From contig PTJW01000013.1 in the NCBI GenBank assembly GCA_002937495.1, positions 1 through 14,889 of the forward strand: 14,889 nt of DNA, read 5' to 3'. The position numbers and the translations under genes are program-made. Source of the stretch: Pseudomonadota bacterium (GTDB lineage: Bacteria > Pseudomonadota > Alphaproteobacteria > UBA1280 > UBA12223). The stretch's first letter is position 1. Every line of letters starts with the position of its first letter. A model generated the notes under the pieces. The model ran no database searches and was not told the origin of the DNA. It saw only the letters and a program-made list of their open reading frames with translations. Positions 1 through 6,943 of this stretch are shown here, in pieces.

Positions 1-525
1 AAATTTGGTAAAAATAGATCAGAGTCTGAAAAATTATTAGAAAGAGAACTTAGAAAAATTAAAGATGAAGGTTCTATTTATAAATTTAGTGTAAATAGGT
101 ATAAAGCAAGGCATGAGTCTGTAAAAGAAGATATGTTTATTGCTGAACAGAACATTAAAATTGAAACTAAAAAAGCTGAAAAACTAAAAGAAATTAGTAA
201 ACAATTTGCAGGTTTTATTGTTAATGCAGATAGCTTTGTTAGTGAAGATCTAAAGCAAAAACAAAAGCAAGAGCTATTTAAAAAAGCTTATGATAAGGCA
301 ATAGCAGAAGTTGAGTTTGTAAAAAAAACAATGAATATGAAAAGCTATGATATTACAAGAGTTTCATATTCAAATAGAAACCCTCAGCCATACCGAAACA
401 AAATGTACTCAAAAGCAGTTATGTTTGAAAGTTTAGCATCTGCAGATCAAGGCATTAGCGTTAATGAATCTGACGAAAAAGTTATCTTAAACTTAAGTTT
501 AGATGTTAAGTTTTATAAAAAGTAA
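1..525 (+). CDS. SIMPL/DUF541-like protein, C-terminal part (5' end outside window)
   Basis: The reading frame is open from base 1 and ends at TAA 523-525, so 174 codons of a longer protein are visible. The ATG at 133 is internal: no Shine-Dalgarno site precedes it and the frame upstream has no stop. The order of elements fits the C-terminal half of SIMPL (DUF541) domains. It starts with a segment reading RYKARHES and continues through a long charged helical region. Next comes an Ala/Lys-rich helix (KKAYDKAIAEVEFVKK), then an Ile-Thr-Arg-Val strand and a Pro-containing loop (NRNPQPYR). It closes with a strand reading LNLSLDVKFYKK. SIMPL proteins are usually exported and poorly characterised; any signal peptide would lie outside the window. 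The family call rests on pattern, not a profile search. Confidence 0.6.
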   Translation, partial: KFGKNRSESEKLLERELRKIKDEGSIYKFSVNRYKARHESVKEDMFIAEQNIKIETKKAEKLKEISKQFAGFIVNADSFVSEDLKQKQKQELFKKAYDKAIAEVEFVKKTMNMKSYDITRVSYSNRNPQPYRNKMYSKAVMFESLASADQGISVNESDEKVILNLSLDVKFYKK

Positions 526-540
526 TACTTAAGTTTATAA

Positions 541-570
541 TAAGCCCCTCTTTAGGGGTTTATTTTTATT
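541..570 (+). terminator. Intrinsic terminator after the SIMPL-like gene
   Basis: Stem 541-549 pairs with 554-562 (core AGCCCCT/AGGGGTT) around a CTTT loop and runs into a T-rich tract. It lies 16 bases after the stop codon. Confidence 0.8.
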
Positions 571-586
571 TATTATTACTTTAGGC

Positions 587-615
587 TTGATAAAATACAT
601 AAACACAACTATAAT
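587..615 (+). promoter_or_regulatory. Near-consensus sigma70 promoter for the 98-residue gene
   Basis: TTGATA (587-592), a 17-base spacer and a perfect TATAAT (610-615). The predicted start of transcription is about 622, giving a 5' leader of about 44 bases. An ATG at 621 would sit at the very tip of this transcript, which supports choosing the ATG at 666 as the gene start. Confidence 0.7.
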
Positions 616-665
616 TAGAAATGCTACATGATTGCTTTTATAATAACAACGCAGGAGGCGTACCA

Positions 666-962
666 ATGGCTAGAAGTGCATCACAATTTGAAATGCAGTA
701 TCAAATACCAGAGGCTTTACAACCAGCATTCGATAAGCTGGAGCAAGAGGGCTTTTTTAAAGCAGTAAATTCTAAATGTAACAGCAAAGTTGTATTAGTT
801 TCTTTAGATGAAGAAGTTCTTGAGTCTGAAAGTATCTCAAACTGGCTTAACTTATACATTGATCATCACCTTGATATTCGACATCCTGATGTGGGGTGTC
901 AAATTGACGGTTTGCTTGATGCGGTAAGTAAAGGCAAAGTTTTAGACCTTGAACTAGCATAA
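666..962 (+). CDS. Orphan 98-residue protein, unknown function
   Basis: I do not recognise this protein. The start is ATG 666 because AGGAGG (653-658) lies 7 bases upstream; the frame could extend to an ATG at 621, but that reads through the Shine-Dalgarno site and begins at the predicted transcription start. The product is a small, fairly acidic, soluble-looking protein with no signal peptide or membrane segment. Features are a predicted helix around residues 14-32, a strand KVVLVSLDEE (41-50), a helix near 55-66, and a His cluster (H67, H68, H73) beside C78. The His/Cys cluster could bind a metal, but that is only a possibility. It is a single-gene unit with its own promoter and a terminator downstream. 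The strong promoter plus ideal Shine-Dalgarno site suggest high expression. Confidence 0.75.
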   Translation: MARSASQFEMQYQIPEALQPAFDKLEQEGFFKAVNSKCNSKVVLVSLDEEVLESESISNWLNLYIDHHLDIRHPDVGCQIDGLLDAVSKGKVLDLELA

Positions 963-991
963 TTTTTTTATTTTTATCGATTATTTAATTT

Positions 992-1027
992 AGACAGTGT
1001 TGATTTATTTCAGCCTGTCTTTTTTTT
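992..1027 (+). terminator. Probable intrinsic terminator after the 98-residue gene
   Basis: AGACAG (992-997) pairs with CTGTCT (1015-1020) across a 17-base loop and is followed by seven T. The loop is long, so it is weaker than the other terminators here, but position and T-run fit. Confidence 0.6.
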
Positions 1028-1062
1028 GTGTAAAATTTAGAAGTTTAAACCTAATTAAATCC

Positions 1063-1092
1063 TTGAATATCCCTAGGGTTTTGTGCTAAAAT
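1063..1092 (+). promoter_or_regulatory. Probable ileS promoter with palindrome in the spacer
   Basis: TTGAAT (1063-1068), an 18-base spacer and TAAAAT (1087-1092), the latter preceded by TGC as in extended -10 promoters. The spacer contains the 8-base palindrome CCCTAGGG (1071-1078), GC-rich in a very AT-rich region. The predicted leader to ileS is about 105 bases. Confidence 0.5.
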
Positions 1093-1203
1093 ATGATTTA
1101 TCATTTTGTATAAAAAATTAAATTACTCAAAAATGCTGTGCAAGTTAGCTAAGTTATTGACTTGTATAGTTAATTTTTGCGTTTAAAAAAGGGAATAAAA
1201 AAT

Positions 1204-3978
1204 ATGTCAGAAAAGTCTTATAAAGATACGCTGAATCTGCCACAAACAGATTTTCCGATGCGTGCTGGATTACCAAAACAAGAACCTGTCAAAGTTGCTG
1301 CATGGCAAGAAGAAGGTATTTATGAAAAACTAAGAGCTAAAGGTGGTAAAAAAGGTAAGTTTGTACTTCACTCAGGTCCTCCATATGCTAATGGTGATTT
1401 ACATATTGGTCACGCACTTAACATGATTTTAAAAGACTTTGTTGTTAGATCAAAATCTATGGCTGGTTTTGATGCTCCGTTTGTTCCAGGTTGGGACTGT
1501 CATGGTTTACCAATTGAGTGGAAAGTAGAGCAAGAACTTAAAGCAAAAGGCGTTAACAAAGATGATATCTCTGTTAAAGAACTTCGTGATTTATGCCGTG
1601 CTGAAGCTAATAAGTGGATTGATCTACAAAGAGAATCTTACAAGCGTTTAGGCTGTGTTGCTGATTTTGAAAATCCATACAAAACAATGGACTACAAAAA
1701 CGAAGCAGAAACAGTTAGAGCATTAGGCGATATGTTTGCTAATGGTTATGTTTACAGGGGTGTTAAGTCTGTATCATGGTCAATTGCTGAACAAACTGCA
1801 CTAGCAGAAGCTGAAATTGAATATGATGAAAAGCATGAGTCAACAGCTATTTTCTTAGCATTCCCAATTATACAAAATGAAGAAATGATTGACGAAAGCA
1901 TTGTGATTTGGACAACTACTCCATGGACAATTCCATCAAACAGAGCTATTGCTTATGCTGCTGAAGCTGACTACCTAGTTATTGAAGTTACAGCAAAACA
2001 CGAAAAAGCAGCTGCTAAAGTTGGTGCTAAATTCCACATTGCTAAAGACTTAGTTGAAGAATTTACAAAATACGCTGGTATTGAAGAATACAGCGTTGTT
2101 AGAGAACTTAAAGGTGCTGAGTATGAAGGCGTTGTGGCTAAACACCCAATGTATGATAGAGTATCTGCACTTTATGAAGGTTTCCATGTAACAACAGAAT
2201 CTGGTACTGGTTTTGTACACATCGCTCCTGCGCATGGTCAAGAAGACTTCCAGATTGGTAAAGAAGTTGGTTTAGACCTTCGTTGCCCAGTTGATGGCAG
2301 AGGTGAGTACCTACCATTTACAGATGAGCACGCTGGTGAAGACTGCATTAAATTAGCAGGTAAAAACATTTGGAAAGCTCAAAAAGAAATCGTTAACCAC
2401 TTAGCAGAAACTGGTAACTTACTAAGATGGTACAAAATGGTGCATAGCTACCCAATTTCATGGAGATCTAAAAAGCCATTAATTACTCGTGTTACACCAC
2501 AGTGGTTTGCAAGCATGGAGCATGAATCTTTAAGAGAAAAAACACTTGCTGAAATTAAAAAAGTACAGTGGGTTCCTGGTTATGGTGAAGCAAGAATCAC
2601 TTCAATGATTGAAAACGCACCAGACTGGTGCCTATCAAGACAAAGAGCTTGGGGTGTTCCAATTACTGTATTTACAAACAAAGAAACTGGCGAAGTTTTA
2701 GCTGATAAGAAAATTTTTGATCACATTGCTGAAAAAATTGAAGAGATGGGTATCGATGCATTCAATACTTTATCAATTGAAGAGCTATTACCTGAAGAGT
2801 TTAAGCACTTAGCTCCAGTTTTAGAAAAAGAAAATGAAATTTTAGATGTTTGGTTCGATTCTGGTACAACATTCCGTCATGTTGTTAATAGCCGTGATGA
2901 ACTTAAGCAAGACCAAGCAGATTTATACCTTGAGGGTTCAGACCAACACCGTGGTTGGTTCCAGTCTTCATTAAAAGCTTCTATGATGACACAAGGTAAG
3001 GCTCCTTATAAGGGCGTTCTTACTCATGGTTTTGTTATGGATGGTGAAGGTAAGAAAATGTCTAAATCTATTGGTAATGTTGTAGCTCCAAGAGATATCA
3101 ACGATAAATTCGGTGCTGATATTTTAAGACTATGGGTTTCAACAACGGACTATGCAGAAGATGTTAGAATTTCAGATGAGATTGTTAAGCAAACTGCAGA
3201 TTCATACAGAAGATTAAGAAATACATTTAGATACTTACTATCAAACCTAAATGGTTTTGATTATGAAGCTAATAAAGTTGCTTATGCTGATATGCCTGAA
3301 CTTGAAAAATGGGTTCTAGAAAAATTAGCTGTAACAACTAAAGAAGTTAAAGAAGCTTATGAAGCTTACAACTACAGAAAAGTTTACACATTATTACACA
3401 ACTTATGTGCTGTAGAACTTTCTGCAATGTACTTTGATATCAGAAAAGATACAATGTACTGTGATGCTGCAACTTCAGTAAGAAGAAGATCTGCACAAAC
3501 TGTAATGCACCACATTTTACAAGCTTTAATGACTCACTTAGCTCCTGTATTAGCATTTACTTGTGAAGAAGTTAACAAAACAGTTAATGGTGAAGATGCA
3601 ACATCAATCCACCTAGCTGACTTTAGCGAAGAAAATGCAGAATGGTTTAATGATACTATTGCAGCTAAGTTTGAAAAAGTATGGGCTGTAAGAGATGCTG
3701 TAAACATTGCACTTGAAGCGTTAAGAGCTGATAAAGTTATTGCTAAAAACATGGAAGCAAATATAACTGTAACAGTTCCTGCTGATTTTGATATCTCAGA
3801 GCTTGAATCATGCAACTTAGAAGAAATTTTAATGGTTTCAAAAGTTGAGTATGTTAAAGGTGAAGAGCTAAACGCAAAAGCTGAAAAAACAGCAAACCAC
3901 CAATGCCCAAGATGCTGGAACTATGTTGAAGAACTAACAGCTGAAAGCGTTTGCCTAAGATGTGATGAAGCGCTATAA
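1204..3978 (+). CDS. ileS: Isoleucyl-tRNA synthetase (EC 6.1.1.5)
   Basis: Charges tRNA-Ile with isoleucine in the cytoplasm, using ATP. It is 924 residues, the normal length for the bacterial class I type with a C-terminal zinc knuckle. ATP-site motifs are HIGH (residues 67-70, in PPYANGDLHIGHALN) and KMSKS (618-622). The CP1 editing domain shows the Thr-rich stretch TTPWTIPSN from about residue 237 and the HGQEDF loop with D348, the counterpart of the conserved editing aspartate. The C-terminal zinc site is C901, C904, C917 and C920. I chose ATG 1204 because AAGGGA (1189-1194) precedes it at good spacing; a TTG at 1177 would put that site inside the gene. The N-terminal wording TDFPMRAGLPKQEP is typical of alphaproteobacteria. 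Arginine codons are mostly AGA. It is a single-gene unit with its own promoter and terminator. Confidence 0.98.
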   Translation: MSEKSYKDTLNLPQTDFPMRAGLPKQEPVKVAAWQEEGIYEKLRAKGGKKGKFVLHSGPPYANGDLHIGHALNMILKDFVVRSKSMAGFDAPFVPGWDCHGLPIEWKVEQELKAKGVNKDDISVKELRDLCRAEANKWIDLQRESYKRLGCVADFENPYKTMDYKNEAETVRALGDMFANGYVYRGVKSVSWSIAEQTALAEAEIEYDEKHESTAIFLAFPIIQNEEMIDESIVIWTTTPWTIPSNRAIAYAAEADYLVIEVTAKHEKAAAKVGAKFHIAKDLVEEFTKYAGIEEYSVVRELKGAEYEGVVAKHPMYDRVSALYEGFHVTTESGTGFVHIAPAHGQEDFQIGKEVGLDLRCPVDGRGEYLPFTDEHAGEDCIKLAGKNIWKAQKEIVNHLAETGNLLRWYKMVHSYPISWRSKKPLITRVTPQWFASMEHESLREKTLAEIKKVQWVPGYGEARITSMIENAPDWCLSRQRAWGVPITVFTNKETGEVLADKKIFDHIAEKIEEMGIDAFNTLSIEELLPEEFKHLAPVLEKENEILDVWFDSGTTFRHVVNSRDELKQDQADLYLEGSDQHRGWFQSSLKASMMTQGKAPYKGVLTHGFVMDGEGKKMSKSIGNVVAPRDINDKFGADILRLWVSTTDYAEDVRISDEIVKQTADSYRRLRNTFRYLLSNLNGFDYEANKVAYADMPELEKWVLEKLAVTTKEVKEAYEAYNYRKVYTLLHNLCAVELSAMYFDIRKDTMYCDAATSVRRRSAQTVMHHILQALMTHLAPVLAFTCEEVNKTVNGEDATSIHLADFSEENAEWFNDTIAAKFEKVWAVRDAVNIALEALRADKVIAKNMEANITVTVPADFDISELESCNLEEILMVSKVEYVKGEELNAKAEKTANHQCPRCWNYVEELTAESVCLRCDEAL

Positions 3979-4007
3979 TTTATAGATATGCTGAATTAAA
4001 GTTAAAT

Positions 4008-4037
4008 AAAAAAGTCCTCAAAATGAGGACTTTTTTT
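4008..4037 (+). terminator. Strong intrinsic terminator after ileS
   Basis: AAAGTCCTCA (4011-4020) pairs with TGAGGACTTT (4024-4033) around an AAA loop, with A-run before and T-run after, so it could work in both directions. Confidence 0.9.
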
Positions 4038-4213
4038 ATGCTTTAGCAATATTAAATTCATTTGTGGATCTGCACAAAATAAACCAATAATTTGGTATCG
4101 TAGGTATCTACTTATTAAAAATAGAAAAACAGAAGCCCAACCTAAAAATTAAAAAAACACAAGTACAGATTATAATTATCAATTAAACACTCTAATAGCT
4201 ATATACTAAAAGC
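4038..4213. other. Gene-free stretch before the four-gene block
   Basis: From the ileS terminator to the start of the unknown-gene block (ATG 4338) there are about 300 bases with no supported gene. The left part holds only a weak hairpin (ACCAA 4083-4087 with TTGGT 4092-4096, no T-run). The right part holds the block's promoter (4214-4242) and an approximately 89-base leader. No tRNA or recognisable mobile-element remnant is visible. Confidence 0.5.
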
Positions 4214-4242
4214 TTGAAAATATCTACAAAGTTTATTACAAT
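4214..4242 (+). promoter_or_regulatory. Promoter of first unit of the paralog block
   Basis: TTGAAA (4214-4219), a 17-base spacer, and TACAAT (4237-4242). It matches the promoter at 5618-5646 at 24 of 29 positions, including 13 of 17 spacer bases, far more than the two hexamers alone require. The 5' leader to ATG 4338 is about 89 bases. Confidence 0.65.
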
Positions 4243-4337
4243 AATTGTACTGAAAATCATAAAAATGGTATCTTTTATTAAACAAATCTTAAAATATTAA
4301 TCTTAAAGTAGCTACAGTTTTGTAGTAAGGATATGCT

Positions 4338-4949
4338 ATGGAAGCAGTTTTTCAAGATGTTCAACAGATGATTGATTCGCAATATTGTGATTTACAATCT
4401 CAAAACTTTATATCTTTAAATGATGATGCTGAAATGCAAAAAGTCGCACAAAAACATGGAGGTTTCTCGGTTTTTATAAACTATGAAGAAGAGGGGCGTC
4501 AAGTTCCGGCTATATTGTTGTTTATATTGGTTGACTTAGAAGAGCGTACCTCAAAGTGTTGGGGCAATGTTTCTTCGCATCAAGTTGATTGGTTAAATAG
4601 CTTTGTTAAGCGTTTAGATAATGAAAGCTTAAAAGCATACTTAATGCATGAAATTATTATCGCAGAAAGTCAAAATGACTTTGATAAGCAACTTTTAGAG
4701 CTTGAAAATTTTCCTGAATACTTAGAGTATTTAGGGGTAGATGCTAATGCGGCTCGTTCAGGGTGTGATTTAGAGCAATTCGTTGAATCTGTTGAAGATT
4801 TAATAGATAATCTAGAAAATGCTGAAACAATAGAACAAAAGGTTCAAATTGTTGAGTCTCTAGGAGTGAAAAAATCTAGCTCGTGGCTTTATGTTTGTAA
4901 GGCTTATCTTTCAACTTTATATTACCGGGTGTTTTATGGGCGTAGTTAA
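4338..4949 (+). CDS. Paralog-block protein 1 (203 residues), unknown function
   Basis: I do not recognise this family. AAGGA (4327-4331) sits 6 bases before ATG 4338. The product has no signal peptide and is very acidic (about 36 Asp/Glu against 16 Lys/Arg by eye). The core at residues about 25-75 is a helix (AEMQKVAQKH), a strand (FSVFINYE) and a hydrophobic strand AILLFILVDLEERTSK. It aligns with the cores of the next three genes. A second shared element is FPEYLEYL (about 125-132) followed by a helix DLEQFVESVEDL, matched by YPEYLEG and DFMSYIEVL in the next gene. The C-terminus (SSWLYVCKAYLSTLYYRVF) is hydrophobic and aromatic and has no counterpart in the others. It is first in a two-gene unit and its end overlaps the next gene by 14 bases. 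Its six arginine codons are CGN; none is AGA. Confidence 0.8.
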   Translation: MEAVFQDVQQMIDSQYCDLQSQNFISLNDDAEMQKVAQKHGGFSVFINYEEEGRQVPAILLFILVDLEERTSKCWGNVSSHQVDWLNSFVKRLDNESLKAYLMHEIIIAESQNDFDKQLLELENFPEYLEYLGVDANAARSGCDLEQFVESVEDLIDNLENAETIEQKVQIVESLGVKKSSSWLYVCKAYLSTLYYRVFYGRS

Positions 4950-5559
4950 ATTAAACTTTGCTAAAAATAACTTTGAGAAATCTGGGTTATTTCAAAAAGT
5001 AGAAGACTGCTTTGCTGATATGCAAGAAACTCTAGGTATTAAGGTTGCAGATAATGCAGAACTTATAGAGTTGGCAGATCAGTATTGTGGAAAAGTTATT
5101 GCATTTGAAAATCATAAAGGAGAGCAAGTAGAAGGTTTGCTATTATTTGTTTTGGTTGATTGGTATAATCAAAAATCAGTTCCATTGCATTTAGTTAAGC
5201 AAAGTGAAAATAGTTATTTGCTCGATAATTTCCAACAATACTATGATGAAAAGCTTTTAGGAATTTACCCTGAATATTTAGAAGGCGTTACACAGCTTAC
5301 TATTCGTCAGCATTTAAATAAAACTAGTGACTTTATGTCATATATTGAAGTTTTAAAAGATGATGAGAATATGGAACAACAAAACTTCGAGCAGTTAAGT
5401 TTTTATCCTCAGCTTTGTGACATTAGTAATCTTGATGATCATGCACAGCAAATTAACCAACTAAACCAGTTGGTAGAGCAAACTAAATTTGATATTTCTT
5501 TGCTTGTTGCAATTATCAATCAAATTAATAGTAAACCTATGTTAAGTGTAATTAATTAA
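4936..5559 (+). CDS. Paralog-block protein 2 (207 residues), unknown function
   Basis: Unrecognised family, paralogous to the preceding gene. The frame is open to an ATG at 4891, but I prefer ATG 4936, which overlaps the upstream stop (4947-4949) by 14 bases. Only a weak GGGTG precedes it, so translation is probably coupled to the gene before. The core at residues about 33-82 has a helix AELIELADQY, a strand KVIAFENHKGEQ and a strand GLLLFVLVDWYNQKS. The second shared region is YPEYLEG (111-117), then IRQHLN and DFMSYIEVLK (about 123-141). The rest is Gln/Asn-rich and helical (QQINQLNQLVEQ), possibly a short coiled coil. The protein is acidic, has no signal peptide or membrane segment, and is probably cytoplasmic. 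A strong terminator follows. Confidence 0.8.
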   Translation: MGVVKLNFAKNNFEKSGLFQKVEDCFADMQETLGIKVADNAELIELADQYCGKVIAFENHKGEQVEGLLLFVLVDWYNQKSVPLHLVKQSENSYLLDNFQQYYDEKLLGIYPEYLEGVTQLTIRQHLNKTSDFMSYIEVLKDDENMEQQNFEQLSFYPQLCDISNLDDHAQQINQLNQLVEQTKFDISLLVAIINQINSKPMLSVIN

Positions 5560-5578
5560 TTATGTTTTATTTATCGTG

Positions 5579-5610
5579 AAGCACCTTTGTTTTAAAGGTG
5601 CTTTTTTATT
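5579..5610 (+). terminator. Strong intrinsic terminator between the two paralog units
   Basis: AAGCACCTTT (5579-5588) pairs perfectly with AAAGGTGCTT (5594-5603) around a 5-base loop and runs into Ts. Confidence 0.92.
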
Positions 5611-5617
5611 TTATAGA

Positions 5618-5646
5618 TTGAAAGTATCTAAAAAGTCTACTATAAT
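5618..5646 (+). promoter_or_regulatory. Promoter of second unit of the paralog block
   Basis: TTGAAA (5618-5623), a 17-base spacer and a perfect TATAAT (5641-5646), directly after the terminator stem. It is near-identical to the promoter at 4214-4242, sharing TATCTA and AAAGT in the spacer. The leader is about 36 bases. Confidence 0.75.
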
Positions 5647-5688
5647 AAAAAAACCAAAACTCTTAATAAACTTTACAAGGAGCGTTTT

Positions 5689-6261
5689 ATGAACTTTTCT
5701 GAGTTTTTAAAACAGCGTAAAGCTAAATTTTTCGAATCAGGAGAGTTTAGTCAAACTTCAAACTTTACATATCATAAACTTGCAAATCAGGTTAATGGAC
5801 TGGCTTGTTTTGATGAAAGCGAAGAAGTAAACGGTGTGGTTGTTTTTTTTGTTATTAACTTAAAAACTAAGCAGTCATATTCAGCACAAACATTTCTTAA
5901 TGAATTTAAAGACTTTCAGGAAGAGTCATTTAGTACATTGCTTGATTTGCAGCTTGTTGCAACATCGTTTGCATTTTTTGCTACAAACAGCCAAATACAG
6001 TTAGAGGCTTCAATTAAAATAGTTGAAGATTCAACTAATTTATACGATGCTGTTACCCGAGAGATTGAAAAGGAAAAGGAAATATGCGATATTTTGCAAG
6101 AAATTGCAATTACCCCAGCTGGTGATAGGCAATGTGAACTACGCAATCATCTAAATCATAATTATGGGATCCCGTTTGAGGATATTCATGATTATGTTGC
6201 AGTAATTAAATCTGAACAGAAACCTCCCAAAGCTCAATTATCATTAGTTACAAATTCTTAA
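5689..6261 (+). CDS. Paralog-block protein 3 (190 residues), unknown function
   Basis: Unrecognised family. AAGGAG (5677-5682) precedes ATG 5689 by 6 bases. The shared core lies at residues about 27-64: helix FTYHKLANQVNG, strand LACFDESEEVNG, strand VVVFFVINLKTKQSYS, here with Asn in place of the Asp seen in the other three. The C-terminal shared region (about 128-176) reads EICDILQEIAITP, then LRNHLNHNYGIPFEDIHDYVAVIK. It resembles IRQHLN...DFMSYIEVLK of protein 2 and YIKKYNLSEDAFNILKYDV of protein 4. No signal peptide or membrane helix is apparent. Arginine codons are CGT, CGA, AGG and CGC, with no AGA. It is first in a two-gene unit with the next gene starting 14 bases after its stop. Confidence 0.8.
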   Translation: MNFSEFLKQRKAKFFESGEFSQTSNFTYHKLANQVNGLACFDESEEVNGVVVFFVINLKTKQSYSAQTFLNEFKDFQEESFSTLLDLQLVATSFAFFATNSQIQLEASIKIVEDSTNLYDAVTREIEKEKEICDILQEIAITPAGDRQCELRNHLNHNYGIPFEDIHDYVAVIKSEQKPPKAQLSLVTNS

Positions 6262-6275
6262 TAAAGGTGGTATCT

Positions 6276-6833
6276 ATGGCTGATAAATTTACATTGGTTG
6301 AATATTGCTCTTTTATGTTAGAAGATGCATTGACAGATAATTCATTTACACTTGTTGATAGCTTTATTGCTAAGCGTTTAAAGCAGTCGTTAATGGTTGA
6401 TGTTGTTATTGAAACTGAAACCGGGCGCAAAGGTTGTTTGGCATATCTTATTTTAGATATGGAGAAAAAAACAACTATTGATCTTAAAAGCTTAACTCTT
6501 GATGAACCGTCAGCTTTAAAAGAGGATGCAAGCGGGTTTATTTTATCAGGAGAGATGTATGTTTCAACAACATTTATCCCTTCTGAAGATTTAAACACTG
6601 TAACCGAGCAGCTTAAGCTATTAAGTGATGGTACTATTTACTATGATATCTTAGTTGAAAATGGAACAGTTTTTGATGCAACTCCAGAACGCATTAACGA
6701 GCTGAAGAAAATCATGGATATGCCATCAAGTTTTGAGCGTTTAGCACAAGAGCAAGCTTATATTAAAAAGTATAACCTGTCTGAAGATGCTTTCAATATC
6801 CTAAAGTACGATGTTACACACGCGTGTAACTAA
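6276..6833 (+). CDS. Paralog-block protein 4 (185 residues), unknown function
   Basis: Unrecognised family, the most divergent of the four. I chose ATG 6276 because AAAGGTGG (6263-6270) is its Shine-Dalgarno site; a GTG at 6267 lies inside that site. The core at residues about 26-72 keeps the pattern: helix VDSFIAKRLKQ, strand MVDVVIETETGRKG, strand CLAYLILDMEKKTTI. The C-terminal part (about 144-181) reads RINELKKIMDMPSSFE, then YIKKYNLSEDAFNILKYDV, which parallels the end of protein 3. A longer middle section rich in beta-type residues (GFILSGEMYVSTTFIP) is specific to this copy. Acidic, no signal peptide. Arginine codons are CGT and CGC only. It is followed by a terminator and then lspA. 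Confidence 0.8.
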   Translation: MADKFTLVEYCSFMLEDALTDNSFTLVDSFIAKRLKQSLMVDVVIETETGRKGCLAYLILDMEKKTTIDLKSLTLDEPSALKEDASGFILSGEMYVSTTFIPSEDLNTVTEQLKLLSDGTIYYDILVENGTVFDATPERINELKKIMDMPSSFERLAQEQAYIKKYNLSEDAFNILKYDVTHACN

Positions 6834-6840
6834 AATAACT

Positions 6841-6875
6841 AAAAATGAGTCTAGTTTACTAGGCTCGTTTTTTTA
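6841..6875 (+). terminator. Intrinsic terminator after the paralog block
   Basis: GAGTCTAG (6847-6854) pairs with CTAGGCTC (6859-6866, one G-T pair) with a 4-base loop, followed by TTTTTTT. Confidence 0.88.
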
Positions 6876-6904
6876 TTGTTAAAAGCAAAATTTAATGTTA
6901 AATT
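6876..6904 (+). promoter_or_regulatory. Possible lspA promoter
   Basis: TTGTTA (6876-6881), a 17-base spacer and TAAATT (6899-6904). Moderate match only, but it is correctly placed between the upstream terminator and lspA. Confidence 0.4.
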
Positions 6905-6943
6905 ATTTATTGTAAATAAAAAACAAATCAATAAAGGTTTATT

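Noticed and set aside
1141..1164. CAAGTTA/TGACTTG imperfect hairpin in the ileS leader as a T-box or riboswitch
   Set aside because: Stem of about six pairs only, no T-box sequence or terminator, and T-boxes are not typical of proteobacteria.
2050..2241. Open frame on the minus strand inside ileS (also 3534-3815)
   Set aside because: Both lie fully antisense to the well-supported ileS gene, have no ribosome site and give low-complexity proteins without motifs.
4094..4108. Direct repeat GGTATC spaced by three bases as an operator
   Set aside because: Six-base repeats are expected by chance, and the site lies about 100 bases upstream of the nearest promoter.
4265..4300. Eleven-codon frame in the leader of the first paralog unit, as a leader peptide
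   Set aside because: No Shine-Dalgarno site, no repeated codon that would suggest attenuation, and no terminator/antiterminator pair.
6248..6598. Minus-strand frames across the paralog block (also 5916-6146)
   Set aside because: They are antisense to genes with clear ribosome sites and shared protein motifs, and they lack their own start signals.
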